A DNA stretch of 64,000 nt, from assembly GCA_017395065.1 (NCBI GenBank), contig JAFPWH010000020.1:1-64000 (forward strand), given 5' to 3'. The translations under genes and the position numbers were made by a program. The notes beneath the pieces were generated by a model. The model saw only the letters and a list, made by a program, of their open reading frames with translations, had not been told where the DNA came from and did no database searches. The DNA comes from Clostridia bacterium (lineage in GTDB: Bacteria; Bacillota; Clostridia; Christensenellales; Aristaeellaceae). This document shows positions 19,767-27,341 of the stretch, piece by piece (position 1 is the stretch's first letter; each line of letters starts with the position of its first letter).

Positions 19767-20752
19767 CGTATCGCCCCGACGAGGCGCAGGACGTCCTCCG
19801 CGTACAGCGAGACGGCCGCCGCGACGCCCGAAACGATGACCGTGTAGTCGTAGGCGTCCCTTTCCCGGGTCTTGAGCTTTGGCCGTCCGAAGGGCTTTCC
19901 GCTTATCTTTTTCATGTAGCGAAGCAGGCAGATGAGCAGTATAAGCAGCAGAACGCTTACGCCGCCGATCACGAGGCAGCCCTTCAGGCCGCCGATCGCG
20001 TCGAAATAAGAGCTTTTGACGCTCTCCGCGGCGTTTGCGCCGACGGCGCTCAGCACCAGCGCGAGCGTGTTGTGCAGCGCGTGGTACACGATGCCGGAAA
20101 ACAGCGAACCCGTCACGATCACGATGAAGGCCATCACGAAGCCGCTCATCAGCTGCACCGGCATACCGCTGACGGCGGAGTGCAGCAGCATGAACAGGGC
20201 CGTCGAGATCAGCATGGCCCTCTTCGAGCCCTTTTCCTCCCAGGCGGAGAGCAGCGCGCCCCGGAACAAAAGCTCCTCGCACACGGCGGGCATCATCGCG
20301 TTGCTCAGGAACAGTGCGAGCATGTCGCCCGCGCTGCTGATCTGCGGCGTCTGCGTATGGGTGACGGATCCGCCCAGCGCCTCTATGCCCATGCACCAGA
20401 AATAGTTGACGTAGGCGCACAGAAAGTACCCAAGCGGCGCGCAGAGGATCAGGGGCAGTATAAATCTCGTCCTGATCGGGTGCACGCGGATGTATTCGCC
20501 CATGCCCGGGCGCCTGAGCGCCAGCAGCAGAAACGGCAGCAGCAGAAACACGAGGTAGTACGTGCCCGTGACCATGGCCGAAAAGAACGCGTCGTCCAGA
20601 TTGTACACGAAATAGGACATCGCGCGCTTGATCAGCGGCGACAGGCTCCCCATGATCGGCTTGCCCGCCACGGCGCTGAAGAACAGGCAGCTCGCCGCGA
20701 ACACCGAGGGCACCCTGTCGGTGCCCGGCAGTACAAAGTTATTGCCTTCCAT
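19763..20752 (-). CDS. CPBP-family intramembrane glutamic protease (Abi/CAAX-like)
   Basis: 329 aa with about eight hydrophobic helices. The family motifs appear in order: EELLFRG (E-E-x3-R, about residue 158), FMLLHSA (F-x3-H) and HALHNTLAL (H-x3-N). Members cleave prenylated proteins in eukaryotes; bacterial ones process pheromones, give bacteriocin self-immunity or have unknown substrates. It sits between yycJ and rlmH, where many Firmicutes carry an HtrA protease, so an envelope proteolysis role is possible but inferred. Confidence 0.9.
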   Translation of the reverse strand: MEGNNFVLPGTDRVPSVFAASCLFFSAVAGKPIMGSLSPLIKRAMSYFVYNLDDAFFSAMVTGTYYLVFLLLPFLLLALRRPGMGEYIRVHPIRTRFILPLILCAPLGYFLCAYVNYFWCMGIEALGGSVTHTQTPQISSAGDMLALFLSNAMMPAVCEELLFRGALLSAWEEKGSKRAMLISTALFMLLHSAVSGMPVQLMSGFVMAFIVIVTGSLFSGIVYHALHNTLALVLSAVGANAAESVKSSYFDAIGGLKGCLVIGGVSVLLLILLICLLRYMKKISGKPFGRPKLKTRERDAYDYTVIVSGVAAAVSLYAEDVLRLVGAIR

Positions 20753-20771
20753 TTGCCCTTTTCTCTGTGAT

Positions 20772-21578
20772 CTAATTCTCCGCGATGCGGAAAACGCCGG
20801 TCAGGGAATCGCGCTTTGCGACGCTCAACCCCACGTCCCTGCCCGCGCGGATGCCGTGCTCGAACAGTATGCCCTCGCAGGTCTCCTCGGCAAGCTCCGG
20901 AAAGTTGTTGTTTTTGCTCAGGTGCCCCAAAATGATCTGCCTCGTTCCCTTTGAGACAAGGTGCGCCGCCGCCCTGCCCGCGTCCTCGTTGGATAGATGC
21001 CCCCTCCGGCCGCGGATGCGCATTTTGAGGTCGTAGGGATAGCTGCCGGCAAGCAGCATGTCCTCGTCGTAGTCCGCTTCCAGCAGCACGAGGTCCGCGC
21101 CCTCGACCGCGTCCAGCCATTTGGAATTGACGTAGCCGATGTCGGTCGCGACCGCAGCCCGAAGGCTCCCCAGGGTAAAGCCGAAGCCGCAGGGCTCCAG
21201 GCAGTCGTGCGGGGTGGGAAAGGCCATCACGTTCATGTCGCCCACGAAGAAATCCTCGAAGGGGCTTATGACCCTGATCTGCGAAGGGTCGAGCTTGCCC
21301 GCCCGCTTTCCGAGGCCCCCTTCCCAGGTGCCCTGCGTGGCGTACAGGGGAACGCTCAGCTTTCGCGCCAGCACGCCCGCGCCGCCGATGTGGTCGGTGT
21401 GCTCGTGCGTGACCAGCACGGCCTTGACCGCGCCGGGCGAAATGTGCGCTTCGTTCAGTTGGCTGAGCGCGCTCGTCGCGGAAACGCCGCAGTCCACGAT
21501 CACGCCCGCGTCGCGGCTGCCCACGTAAGTGCAGTTGCCGCTCGAGCCCGAAAACAGGGGTGAAAACAACAGTTCCAT
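20772..21578 (-). CDS. yycJ: MBL-fold metallohydrolase YycJ/WalJ
   Basis: 268 aa. Beta-lactamase-fold metal motif VTHEHTDHIGG (H-x-H-x-D-H), plus the later conserved HD (PTPHDCLEPCG) and GHLSKNN. The opening LLFSPLFSGSSGN is typical of the YycJ 5'-exonuclease/WalJ group, which links DNA replication and cell division with the WalRK system. No walR/walK genes lie here; only the yycJ-rlmH linkage is kept. It starts 5 bp after the radical SAM stop, so it is in the same operon. Confidence 0.93.
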   Translation of the reverse strand: MELLFSPLFSGSSGNCTYVGSRDAGVIVDCGVSATSALSQLNEAHISPGAVKAVLVTHEHTDHIGGAGVLARKLSVPLYATQGTWEGGLGKRAGKLDPSQIRVISPFEDFFVGDMNVMAFPTPHDCLEPCGFGFTLGSLRAAVATDIGYVNSKWLDAVEGADLVLLEADYDEDMLLAGSYPYDLKMRIRGRRGHLSNEDAGRAAAHLVSKGTRQIILGHLSKNNNFPELAEETCEGILFEHGIRAGRDVGLSVAKRDSLTGVFRIAEN

Positions 21579-21583
21579 GCTTT

Positions 21584-22474
21584 TTATCCGTTTGCGGCGG
21601 AATGCACGCCGCGCAAGTCGAATTCGGGGGTATAGGCGCTCGTCGCCGCGCTGAGCTCCTGCGTATAGCCGTTTTCAAGGCCCAGCGCGTACATAGTTTC
21701 CAGCGCTTCGTCGTATTCCTCCCGCGTGAGGGGGCGGTTTATGTCGCTTATCTCCGCCGCCCGTCCCATCGGCACGTACTGCGCCATCAGGGAAAGGTAG
21801 GCGTCCTCAAAGTCCCATTTTATGCGCCTGAGCACCTGTTTGGTGTTGTCCAAATGATTCGGCAAAACCAGATGGCGTATGATCGTGCCTTTTCGGATCA
21901 GGCCGCTTTCGTCAAAGACCGCTTTTCCGCTCTGGGAGAGCATTTCGCCTATGGCGTCCACGGCGACCTCCGGGTAATCGGCGGCGCCGCTCAGCCTTTC
22001 GGCAAGTGCCCCGTCCATGTATTTGAAATCCGGCAGGTACACGTCCACCGCGCCTGCCAGGGCCCTGAGCGTGCTCACGCTCTCGTAGCCGCTCGAATTC
22101 CATACGACCGGCACCGGCAAGCCGCCCTTCAGGGCCTTTAAGATCCCGGGCACGAAGTGCGTGCCGCTGACGAGATTTATGTTGTGCGCGCCCTGCGCGA
22201 TCAGCTCGAAAAAGATGTCCCTCAGGCGGGAAGCGTCCACGCTGTCGCCGAAGCACCCGTGGCTTATACCGTAGTTCTGGCAGTAGGCGCACTTGAGCTG
22301 GCAGCCCGAAAAGAACACCGCGCCGCTTCCGCGCGTGCCGCTTATGCAGGGCTCCTCGTCGAAGTGCAGCGCGCAGCGGGCGAGCTTCGGCCTCGTGCCC
22401 GTTTTGCAAAAGCCCTCTCCGATATATTCGTCTCTGTACGCCCCGCATTTTCTGGGGCACAGGTTGCAGATCAT
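21584..22474 (-). CDS. Radical SAM protein (PflA/PflX-like activase family)
   Basis: 296 aa. N-terminal cysteine cluster CNLCPRKCG ... GFCKTG precedes the radical SAM motif FSGCQLKCAYCQNYGIS (C-x3-C-x2-C). The rest is a partial TIM barrel with DVYLPDFKYMD. The family resembles pyruvate formate-lyase activating enzymes but lacks an adjacent glycyl-radical enzyme, and its target is unknown. The small NrdD-like protein at 26345 could in principle be a substrate, which is speculation. Start ATG 22474 (GGGGAG upstream) fits the conserved N-terminal cysteines. First gene of an operon running to rlmH or GH31. Confidence 0.88.
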   Translation of the reverse strand: MICNLCPRKCGAYRDEYIGEGFCKTGTRPKLARCALHFDEEPCISGTRGSGAVFFSGCQLKCAYCQNYGISHGCFGDSVDASRLRDIFFELIAQGAHNINLVSGTHFVPGILKALKGGLPVPVVWNSSGYESVSTLRALAGAVDVYLPDFKYMDGALAERLSGAADYPEVAVDAIGEMLSQSGKAVFDESGLIRKGTIIRHLVLPNHLDNTKQVLRRIKWDFEDAYLSLMAQYVPMGRAAEISDINRPLTREEYDEALETMYALGLENGYTQELSAATSAYTPEFDLRGVHSAANG

Positions 22475-22521
22475 TTCTCTCCCCGGCCGAACGCCTTGTT
22501 TCAAAAATTTCTCTGCGTATC

Positions 22522-22550
22522 ATTATATACCAAAGCGGCCCCCGCGTCAA
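22522..22550 (-). promoter_or_regulatory. Sigma-A promoter of the radical SAM-yycJ-CPBP-rlmH operon
   Basis: TTGACG (22550-22545), 17-bp spacer, TATAAT (22527-22522). Divergent from the aspartokinase promoter 49 bp away. Confidence 0.85.
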
Positions 22551-22598
22551 AACCTGTGCGTTAAAAAACGGAAAAAAGCGGGTGCCGAAAACTTTTTC

Positions 22599-22627
22599 TT
22601 GCAAGCAAGGCGGGCTTGTGCTATACT
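22599..22627 (+). promoter_or_regulatory. Sigma-A promoter of the aspartate kinase gene
   Basis: TTGCAA (22599-22604), 17-bp spacer, TATACT (22622-22627). The leader is only about 30 nt, so no lysine riboswitch is present. Confidence 0.8.
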
Positions 22628-22664
22628 GCAAGACGAAAAAAGGCATGTATAAGAAGAGGTCGTT

Positions 22665-23984
22665 ATGCGCACATACGCGGTCAAATTCGGCGGAAGCTCG
22701 CTCGCGGACGCCGAACAGTTCAGAAAGGTTCGCGCGATCATACAAAAGGACGCGGCGCGCCGCTTCGTCGTCGTGTCCGCCCCGGGCGCGCGCTATCCCG
22801 GCGACATCAAGGTGACCGACCTTCTGGACGCCTGCCACAGCCTTGCGCTGAAGGGCGAATCGTTCCTGCCGGAGCTTGAAAAAATCGAAGCGCGCTTTGC
22901 GGACATCTGCGCGGGGCTGGGCATAGGCCTCGATCTCAAAAGCGAGTTTTCCGCGATCGCAACCTGCATAAACGCCGCGCCGCAGAAGGATTACGTTTTG
23001 AGCCGCGGCGAATACCTCTCGGCGAAGATCATGGCCGAATATCTGGGCCTGCCCTTTATCGACCCCGCGCGCTGCGTGCGCTTCGACCGCGACGGCCTTT
23101 TGATGGAGGAGGAGACCTACGACGCTCTGTCCCGGCTGCTAAGGCCCCTTCCCGGCGCGGTGATCGCGGGCTTTTACGGCTCCGCGCCCGACGGCGGCAT
23201 CAAGACCTTCTCGCGCGGCGGCAGCGACGTGACCGGCGCGCTGGTCGCCCGCGCCGTGAACGCGGACCTCTACGAAAACTGGACGGACGTGAGCGGCCTT
23301 ATGGAGGCCGACCCGCGCATCATTCCGGACGCGCGGCCCGTGGAATACATAAGCTACCGCGAACTGCGCATCCTTTCCTACATGGGCGCAAGCGTACTGC
23401 ACACCGACGCGGTAAGGCCCGTGAGCGCGCTGAACATTCCCATCAACATCAAAAACACCAACCGTCCGGAAGACGCGGGCACGCTGATCGTAAGCCGCCT
23501 TCCCGACGACCACACGCGCCGCTCCGTGACCGGCATCGCCGGGCGCAAGGGCTTAAGCGTCGTGCAGGTGGAAAAGAGCATGGTAAGCGACGGCGCGGGC
23601 TTTACCGCGGTATTGCTGGACATTTTCAAGCACCACAGAGTGCCGTTCGAACAGTGCTTAACGGGCATCGACACGATCTCCATCGTGATCAGGAGCGAGC
23701 TGCTCGAAAGCAAAAAGGACGATATCATACGCGATATCGCCCGGGAGCTCAGCCCCGACACGCTCAGGATCATCGACCGCCTTTCCATGATCACCGTGGT
23801 CGGCGAAAACGCCGGCGACAGCAACGAGGTAAGCGCCCGTCTGATCTCCGCCGTACAGTCCGCGGGCGTCAGCATAAGCACGATCAACCAGGGCGCGGGG
23901 CGGCTCAACCTCATCATCGGCGTAAAGGAAGCCGACTACGTGCGCGCGATCCGGGCGCTGCACGCCTCGATCAGCGAAGGCTGA
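22665..23984 (+). CDS. lysC: Aspartate kinase
   Basis: First step of the aspartate pathway (Lys, Thr, Met, diaminopimelate). 439 aa. AVKFGGSSLADAEQFRKV is the kinase signature; SRGEYLSAKIMAEYLG and FSRGGSDVTGALVARAVNADLYENWTDVSG (in parts) are catalytic. The C-terminus has two ACT domains (GRKGLSVVQVEKSM; MITVVGENAGDSNEVSARL), expected to bind an inhibitory amino acid. It stands alone under its own promoter. The stop is 2 bp from the convergent ABC ATPase stop. Confidence 0.95.
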   Translation: MRTYAVKFGGSSLADAEQFRKVRAIIQKDAARRFVVVSAPGARYPGDIKVTDLLDACHSLALKGESFLPELEKIEARFADICAGLGIGLDLKSEFSAIATCINAAPQKDYVLSRGEYLSAKIMAEYLGLPFIDPARCVRFDRDGLLMEEETYDALSRLLRPLPGAVIAGFYGSAPDGGIKTFSRGGSDVTGALVARAVNADLYENWTDVSGLMEADPRIIPDARPVEYISYRELRILSYMGASVLHTDAVRPVSALNIPINIKNTNRPEDAGTLIVSRLPDDHTRRSVTGIAGRKGLSVVQVEKSMVSDGAGFTAVLLDIFKHHRVPFEQCLTGIDTISIVIRSELLESKKDDIIRDIARELSPDTLRIIDRLSMITVVGENAGDSNEVSARLISAVQSAGVSISTINQGAGRLNLIIGVKEADYVRAIRALHASISEG

Positions 23985-23986
23985 TC

Positions 23987-24559
23987 TCAGCGCGTTATCT
24001 CCACGGTCCCGCCGCCGAAAAAAGCGGCGTCCTCCCGGTCGTGGGTCACGAGCAGCAGGGTCTTGCCCTGCGCTCTTTTTTTGATGACTTCGGCGGTCAG
24101 AAGGCGGGTGTTCACGTCGAGCCCCTTCAGGGGTTCGTCCATGAGCAGCGTGTTTGCGGGATGGATCAGGCATCTTGCGATGCTGACGCGCCGCGCCATG
24201 CCGCCGCTGAGCTCGCGCACGGGTTTCGTGACGCTGCCTTCGAGCCCGAGCTCGGTCAGCAGCTTTTTGATCTCGCCGTCGTCCCTTTTGCTCTGCACGA
24301 GGCGCAGGTTTTTGAGCGCGCTCAGATGGCTGATCAGCCTGTCCTCCTGAAACACGCAGGCAAAGCGCGTGTCTTTCGGCAGCGCGATCATGCCTTTGTC
24401 CGGCTGCTCCAAACCCATGATCAGGCGAAGGAGCGTCGTTTTTCCGAGGCCCGAGGCGCCCATGATGCAGGTGACGGCGCCGGTCGGAAAATCGTGCGAC
24501 CAGTTGTCGAACACCTTCACGTCGCCGTAGCTTTTGGAGATGTTTCTGACTTCGATCAT
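23987..24559 (-). CDS. ABC importer ATPase (nitrate/sulfonate/taurine or thiamine-precursor type)
   Basis: 190 aa from ATG 24559, chosen because it overlaps the permease stop as ATGA. All motifs are present: Walker A GASGLGKTT, Q-loop VFQEDRL, signature LSGGMARR, Walker B TLLMDEP, H-loop VTHDRED. It is 50-60 residues shorter than most SsuB/TauB proteins because it ends right after the H-loop region (VEITR), so it is a minimal nucleotide-binding subunit. It forms a three-gene importer with the permease and binding protein upstream. Confidence 0.9.
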   Translation of the reverse strand: MIEVRNISKSYGDVKVFDNWSHDFPTGAVTCIMGASGLGKTTLLRLIMGLEQPDKGMIALPKDTRFACVFQEDRLISHLSALKNLRLVQSKRDDGEIKKLLTELGLEGSVTKPVRELSGGMARRVSIARCLIHPANTLLMDEPLKGLDVNTRLLTAEVIKKRAQGKTLLLVTHDREDAAFFGGGTVEITR

Positions 24560-25350
24560 TTGCCCGCCCCCCACCTTCTGCCAAGCAAGCCGAGCGCGAG
24601 TTTGAAGAGCCTTGAAAACAGCGCGCTCAGGCACACGATCGTGACCGTCCAGGCCAGCGTGTCCACGGTCATCATGGCGGTCTTCGCCTTGTAGATGCCG
24701 CCGCCGATGGAGAGCACGGAGGTCGCCGTGGCGATGTATTCGGCGGCGACGCCGCTTTTCCAGGCAAGGCCCACGGCCACCTCCCCCGCGGAGAGCAGGT
24801 GCGGGATCAGCGCGGGCAGGTAGATGCTGCTAATTCTTTTGAAAAAGCCGAGCCTGAACACCTTCGCCATTTCAAGCAGCTTGCCGTCGGCCGAATGAAG
24901 GCCGGTCTGCGTGTTGGAATAGAACACCGGAAAGCAGATCAGAAACGATATGAACATGCCCAGCTCCCTGTAGCCCACCCAGTAGACCGCGACGATGATG
25001 AACGTCACCACAGGCACGGAGCGGATGACGGAGACGAGGGGTCTGAGCAGTTCCCGGACGAACGAAACGAAAAACGCGCACGCCCCCAAAAGCGTCCCAA
25101 GGCACGCGCCCAGCAGCATGCCGGCCGTCACGTGCAGCGACGAAAACAGGACACGGCTCCAATAGTTGTCCGTGCCCATCATTTCCCAAAGCTTTTTTGC
25201 GACCTGAACGGGCGAGGACAAAAGCAGGTCCCGCCCGTTCACGTCGGTCACTTCGTAGAGAAGCTGCCACAGGCCCAGCCATACGAGCACCGCCCAAAGC
25301 TTCATGCCCGGATGGCCGATCATCTTACGGAATGTAGTAGAATTCTTCAT
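24556..25350 (-). CDS. ABC importer permease (BPD_transp_1)
   Basis: 264 aa with about six transmembrane helices and the EAA-like loop EMAKVFRLGFFKRISSIYLP that docks to the ATPase. LAWKSGVAAEYIATA is typical of SsuC/TauC-type permeases. This start overlaps the binding-protein stop by 26 bp. A second ATG at 25323 (MIGHPGMK) directly after that stop (TAAGATG) is an equally plausible start by re-initiation, since neither has a strong RBS. Confidence 0.9.
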   Translation of the reverse strand: MKNSTTFRKMIGHPGMKLWAVLVWLGLWQLLYEVTDVNGRDLLLSSPVQVAKKLWEMMGTDNYWSRVLFSSLHVTAGMLLGACLGTLLGACAFFVSFVRELLRPLVSVIRSVPVVTFIIVAVYWVGYRELGMFISFLICFPVFYSNTQTGLHSADGKLLEMAKVFRLGFFKRISSIYLPALIPHLLSAGEVAVGLAWKSGVAAEYIATATSVLSIGGGIYKAKTAMMTVDTLAWTVTIVCLSALFSRLFKLALGLLGRRWGAGK

Positions 25351-26272
25351 TCGGCAGCGCGCCGCCCACGGAGGAGGCGTCCTGTTCGAACAGAACGTTC
25401 AGATAGCCGCTCAGCAGCGTCTTCATTTCTTCGCCGCCGATGCAGACGATGTTGCAGTAGGGCAGGGCTTTGACTGCCACCTGCTCGGCCACGATCTCGT
25501 AGCCGCCGATGAGCTTTGCGGCCTCTTCGACGTTTTCGTTGACGTACTGAACGCTGGCTGCGTAGGCTTCCATGAAGGCAGCGACCGCGTCCGGGTTTTC
25601 GTCCGCGAAGGCGGCGCGCGCGATGACCACGCCGGTCAGCATCGCGCTGTCCGAGGTGACCTTGTTCCATTCCTCGGTCAGGTCAAGCGCTATGCGCACG
25701 TCGTCCTTTTTGCTCTGCGCCACGGTCACGAAGGGCTGGGGCAGCATCGCGCAGGCCTTGGGATCGTTGATCAGCGCGGTCAGGCACTCGGCGTGCTCGC
25801 TCTGCCAGACGATGTTCACGTCCTTTTCGGCGTCGAGGCCGTTCTGTTTGAGCAGGTACCTGAGCGCGTACTCGGGTGTCGCGCCCATGCCCGCAGAGTA
25901 GATCGTGCGGCCCTTGAGGTCAGCAAAGCTATGGACCGTGTCGTCCCTTTCGACGATGTACAGTACGCCCAGCGTGTTGATCGCAAGGACTCTCACGCCG
26001 CCGTTCGTGCGGTTGTACAGTACGCTCGCAAGGTTTGCCGGCACGCATACGATGTCGTACTCGCCCTTGATGAAGCCGGGCACGATCACGTCGGCGGAGC
26101 CCGCCAGCGTAAAGGCGTAGGCGTCCTTGCCCTCTTCGTCGCTCATGAGCTTGACCATGCCCATGCCGGTGGGGCCGTTGAGCGCGGCGACGTTCAGCGT
26201 TTCGTTATCGGCCAGCGCGCCCAGGGACAGAAGGACCGTGAGCGCAAGAATCAGCGAAATGATCTTTTTCAT
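25325..26272 (-). CDS. ABC importer substrate-binding protein (NMT1/SsuA-like)
   Basis: 315 aa. Signal peptide MKKIISLILALTVLLSLGALA with no lipobox cysteine, so it may be released or held by the uncleaved helix. The mature part has the periplasmic-binding type II fold seen in NMT1/TauA proteins: LNVAALNGPTGMGMVKLM, ADVIVPGFIKGEYDIVCVPA, YSAGMGATPEYALRYLL (shown in parts). The ligand cannot be read from sequence. Start preceded by AAGAGGT. Confidence 0.87.
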   Translation of the reverse strand: MKKIISLILALTVLLSLGALADNETLNVAALNGPTGMGMVKLMSDEEGKDAYAFTLAGSADVIVPGFIKGEYDIVCVPANLASVLYNRTNGGVRVLAINTLGVLYIVERDDTVHSFADLKGRTIYSAGMGATPEYALRYLLKQNGLDAEKDVNIVWQSEHAECLTALINDPKACAMLPQPFVTVAQSKKDDVRIALDLTEEWNKVTSDSAMLTGVVIARAAFADENPDAVAAFMEAYAASVQYVNENVEEAAKLIGGYEIVAEQVAVKALPYCNIVCIGGEEMKTLLSGYLNVLFEQDASSVGGALPNEEFYYIP

Positions 26273-26344
26273 CTGTTCATACCTCTTGTTCGTTCAATAA
26301 AACAGCGCCCGCGCGCAGGAGCGTGCCGGACGCTTGCTTTTCGT

Positions 26345-26614
26345 TCAGACGGCGTGCTTTACGCGGTCGCGCTCCTCGGCGCGCTTGCCGTTGTTCCACT
26401 TGTCCATCGTGCCCACGAGATAGCCGGTGATGCGGCGGATGCGCTCAAAGGGCAGCTTGGAGGTGTAGTAGTGGATGTCGGCGTATTCGCCGTCGAGCTT
26501 TACCTCCACCTTTTCGAGGGCTCTGCCGTACTTTTCGATGCCCCTTTTCAGATAGGCCTGCTTTTCCTCTTCGTTTATTTCCTGTCCTTCACAGACAAAT
26601 TCGATTTCCTTCAT
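26345..26614 (-). CDS. Small NrdD C-terminus-like protein (glycyl-radical-type motif)
   Basis: 89 aa. The C-terminal half, RIRRITGYLVGTMDKWNNGK followed by RAEERDRVKH, matches the end of anaerobic class III ribonucleotide reductase NrdD (E. coli: RRVCGYLG ... N-x-G-K ... RRVKH), where the Gly of the R-V-x-G-Y motif carries the radical. The catalytic barrel is absent. Short stand-alone proteins of this kind occur in Firmicutes; their role is not settled. By analogy with GrcA (YfiD), it could be a spare glycyl-radical part, which is inference. It is preceded by a class II-type regulator site and the Crp/Fnr gene. Confidence 0.75.
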   Translation of the reverse strand: MKEIEFVCEGQEINEEEKQAYLKRGIEKYGRALEKVEVKLDGEYADIHYYTSKLPFERIRRITGYLVGTMDKWNNGKRAEERDRVKHAV

Positions 26615-26644
26615 GGCGGTGTTTCCTCCTCGTTTGATGTGTGG

Positions 26645-26689
26645 ATTATAAGGCTTTTGGCAGCAAAAATCCGTTGCAATTGCAACGGA
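26645..26689 (-). promoter_or_regulatory. Crp/Fnr-type operator centred at -41.5 with TATAAT -10 box
   Basis: A perfect 20-bp palindrome TCCGTTGCAATTGCAACGGA (26670-26689) lies upstream of TATAAT (26650-26645) on the minus strand. Taking +1 as 26638, the palindrome centre is at -41.5, the exact class II activator position for Crp/Fnr proteins. There is no -35 match (CGGATT), as expected for an activator-dependent promoter. The likely activator is the adjacent Crp/Fnr protein at 26697-27341. Confidence 0.72.
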
Positions 26690-26696
26690 ACGTGTA

Positions 26697-27341
26697 TTAA
26701 TTTTCGATGTTGAGCGTGACCCGGTTTTTGCTGATGTCGATCAGCCCCTCCCTCTTCATTTCGCCCAGCACCCGGCTGAGCGCCGAGCGGTTCGCGCCGA
26801 GGTAGGCGGCGAGGCTTTCGCGGTCGAAGGGCAGCGTGAAGCTCGGCCCGTACTGCAGCGCGTACTGGGAAAACAGCGTAAAGAGTTTGTCGCGCAGCGT
26901 GAGCTTGCTAAGCGCCTGCACCCGGTCGTTCATCGAGAGGGTCTTTGCGGTCAGCATGTTGATAAAGCGCGCCTCGTGCCCCTTCCGAAGGCCGTCGGCG
27001 CTGAGCCACAATACGGAGGTGGGGCTGAGCGCCGCGGCGTACACGGGGCTTTCCCTTTCCCGCTGAAAGCACAGCGATTCGCCGAAACTCTGCGACGGCT
27101 GCACGGTGATCATGATCATGTGATGGCCGTTTATGTCGTCGCTCATGACCTGCACGCTGCCGCTCAGGATCACCGCGAATCTCTCCACGGGAAAGCCCGT
27201 CTTGAGCAGCGTGTCTCCCTTGACGTAGCTCTTTTTTTCGGCTTTGTAGAATTTGAGCTCCGCGTCGAGCTGTGTGCCGCTCAGGCCCTCGAACAGCGGA
27301 TTTTGGATGAGGGCCTGCATTTCGTCGGGCGTAAACGTCAT
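26697..27341 (-). CDS. Crp/Fnr-family transcriptional regulator
   Basis: 214 aa: an N-terminal cNMP-binding-like barrel (VKGDTLLKTGFPVERFAVILSGSVQV, in parts) and a C-terminal winged helix with the Crp helix-turn-helix SLAAYLGANRSALSRVLGEMKREGLI (in parts). There is no N-terminal cysteine cluster, so it is not a classical Fe-S Fnr; the effector is unknown. ATG overlaps the DUF1015 stop as ATGA, tying it to the serC-serA-DUF1015 transcript. A matching palindrome lies just after its stop, ahead of the NrdD-like gene. Confidence 0.92.
   Translation of the reverse strand: MTFTPDEMQALIQNPLFEGLSGTQLDAELKFYKAEKKSYVKGDTLLKTGFPVERFAVILSGSVQVMSDDINGHHMIMITVQPSQSFGESLCFQRERESPVYAAALSPTSVLWLSADGLRKGHEARFINMLTAKTLSMNDRVQALSKLTLRDKLFTLFSQYALQYGPSFTLPFDRESLAAYLGANRSALSRVLGEMKREGLIDISKNRVTLNIEN

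Noticed and set aside
19767-20420. N-terminal extension of rlmH
   Set aside because: The extra sequence overlaps the CPBP gene in another frame and is not conserved; RlmH is complete from 19766.
22551-22664. Lysine riboswitch ahead of aspartate kinase
   Set aside because: The leader after the predicted transcription start is only about 30 nt.
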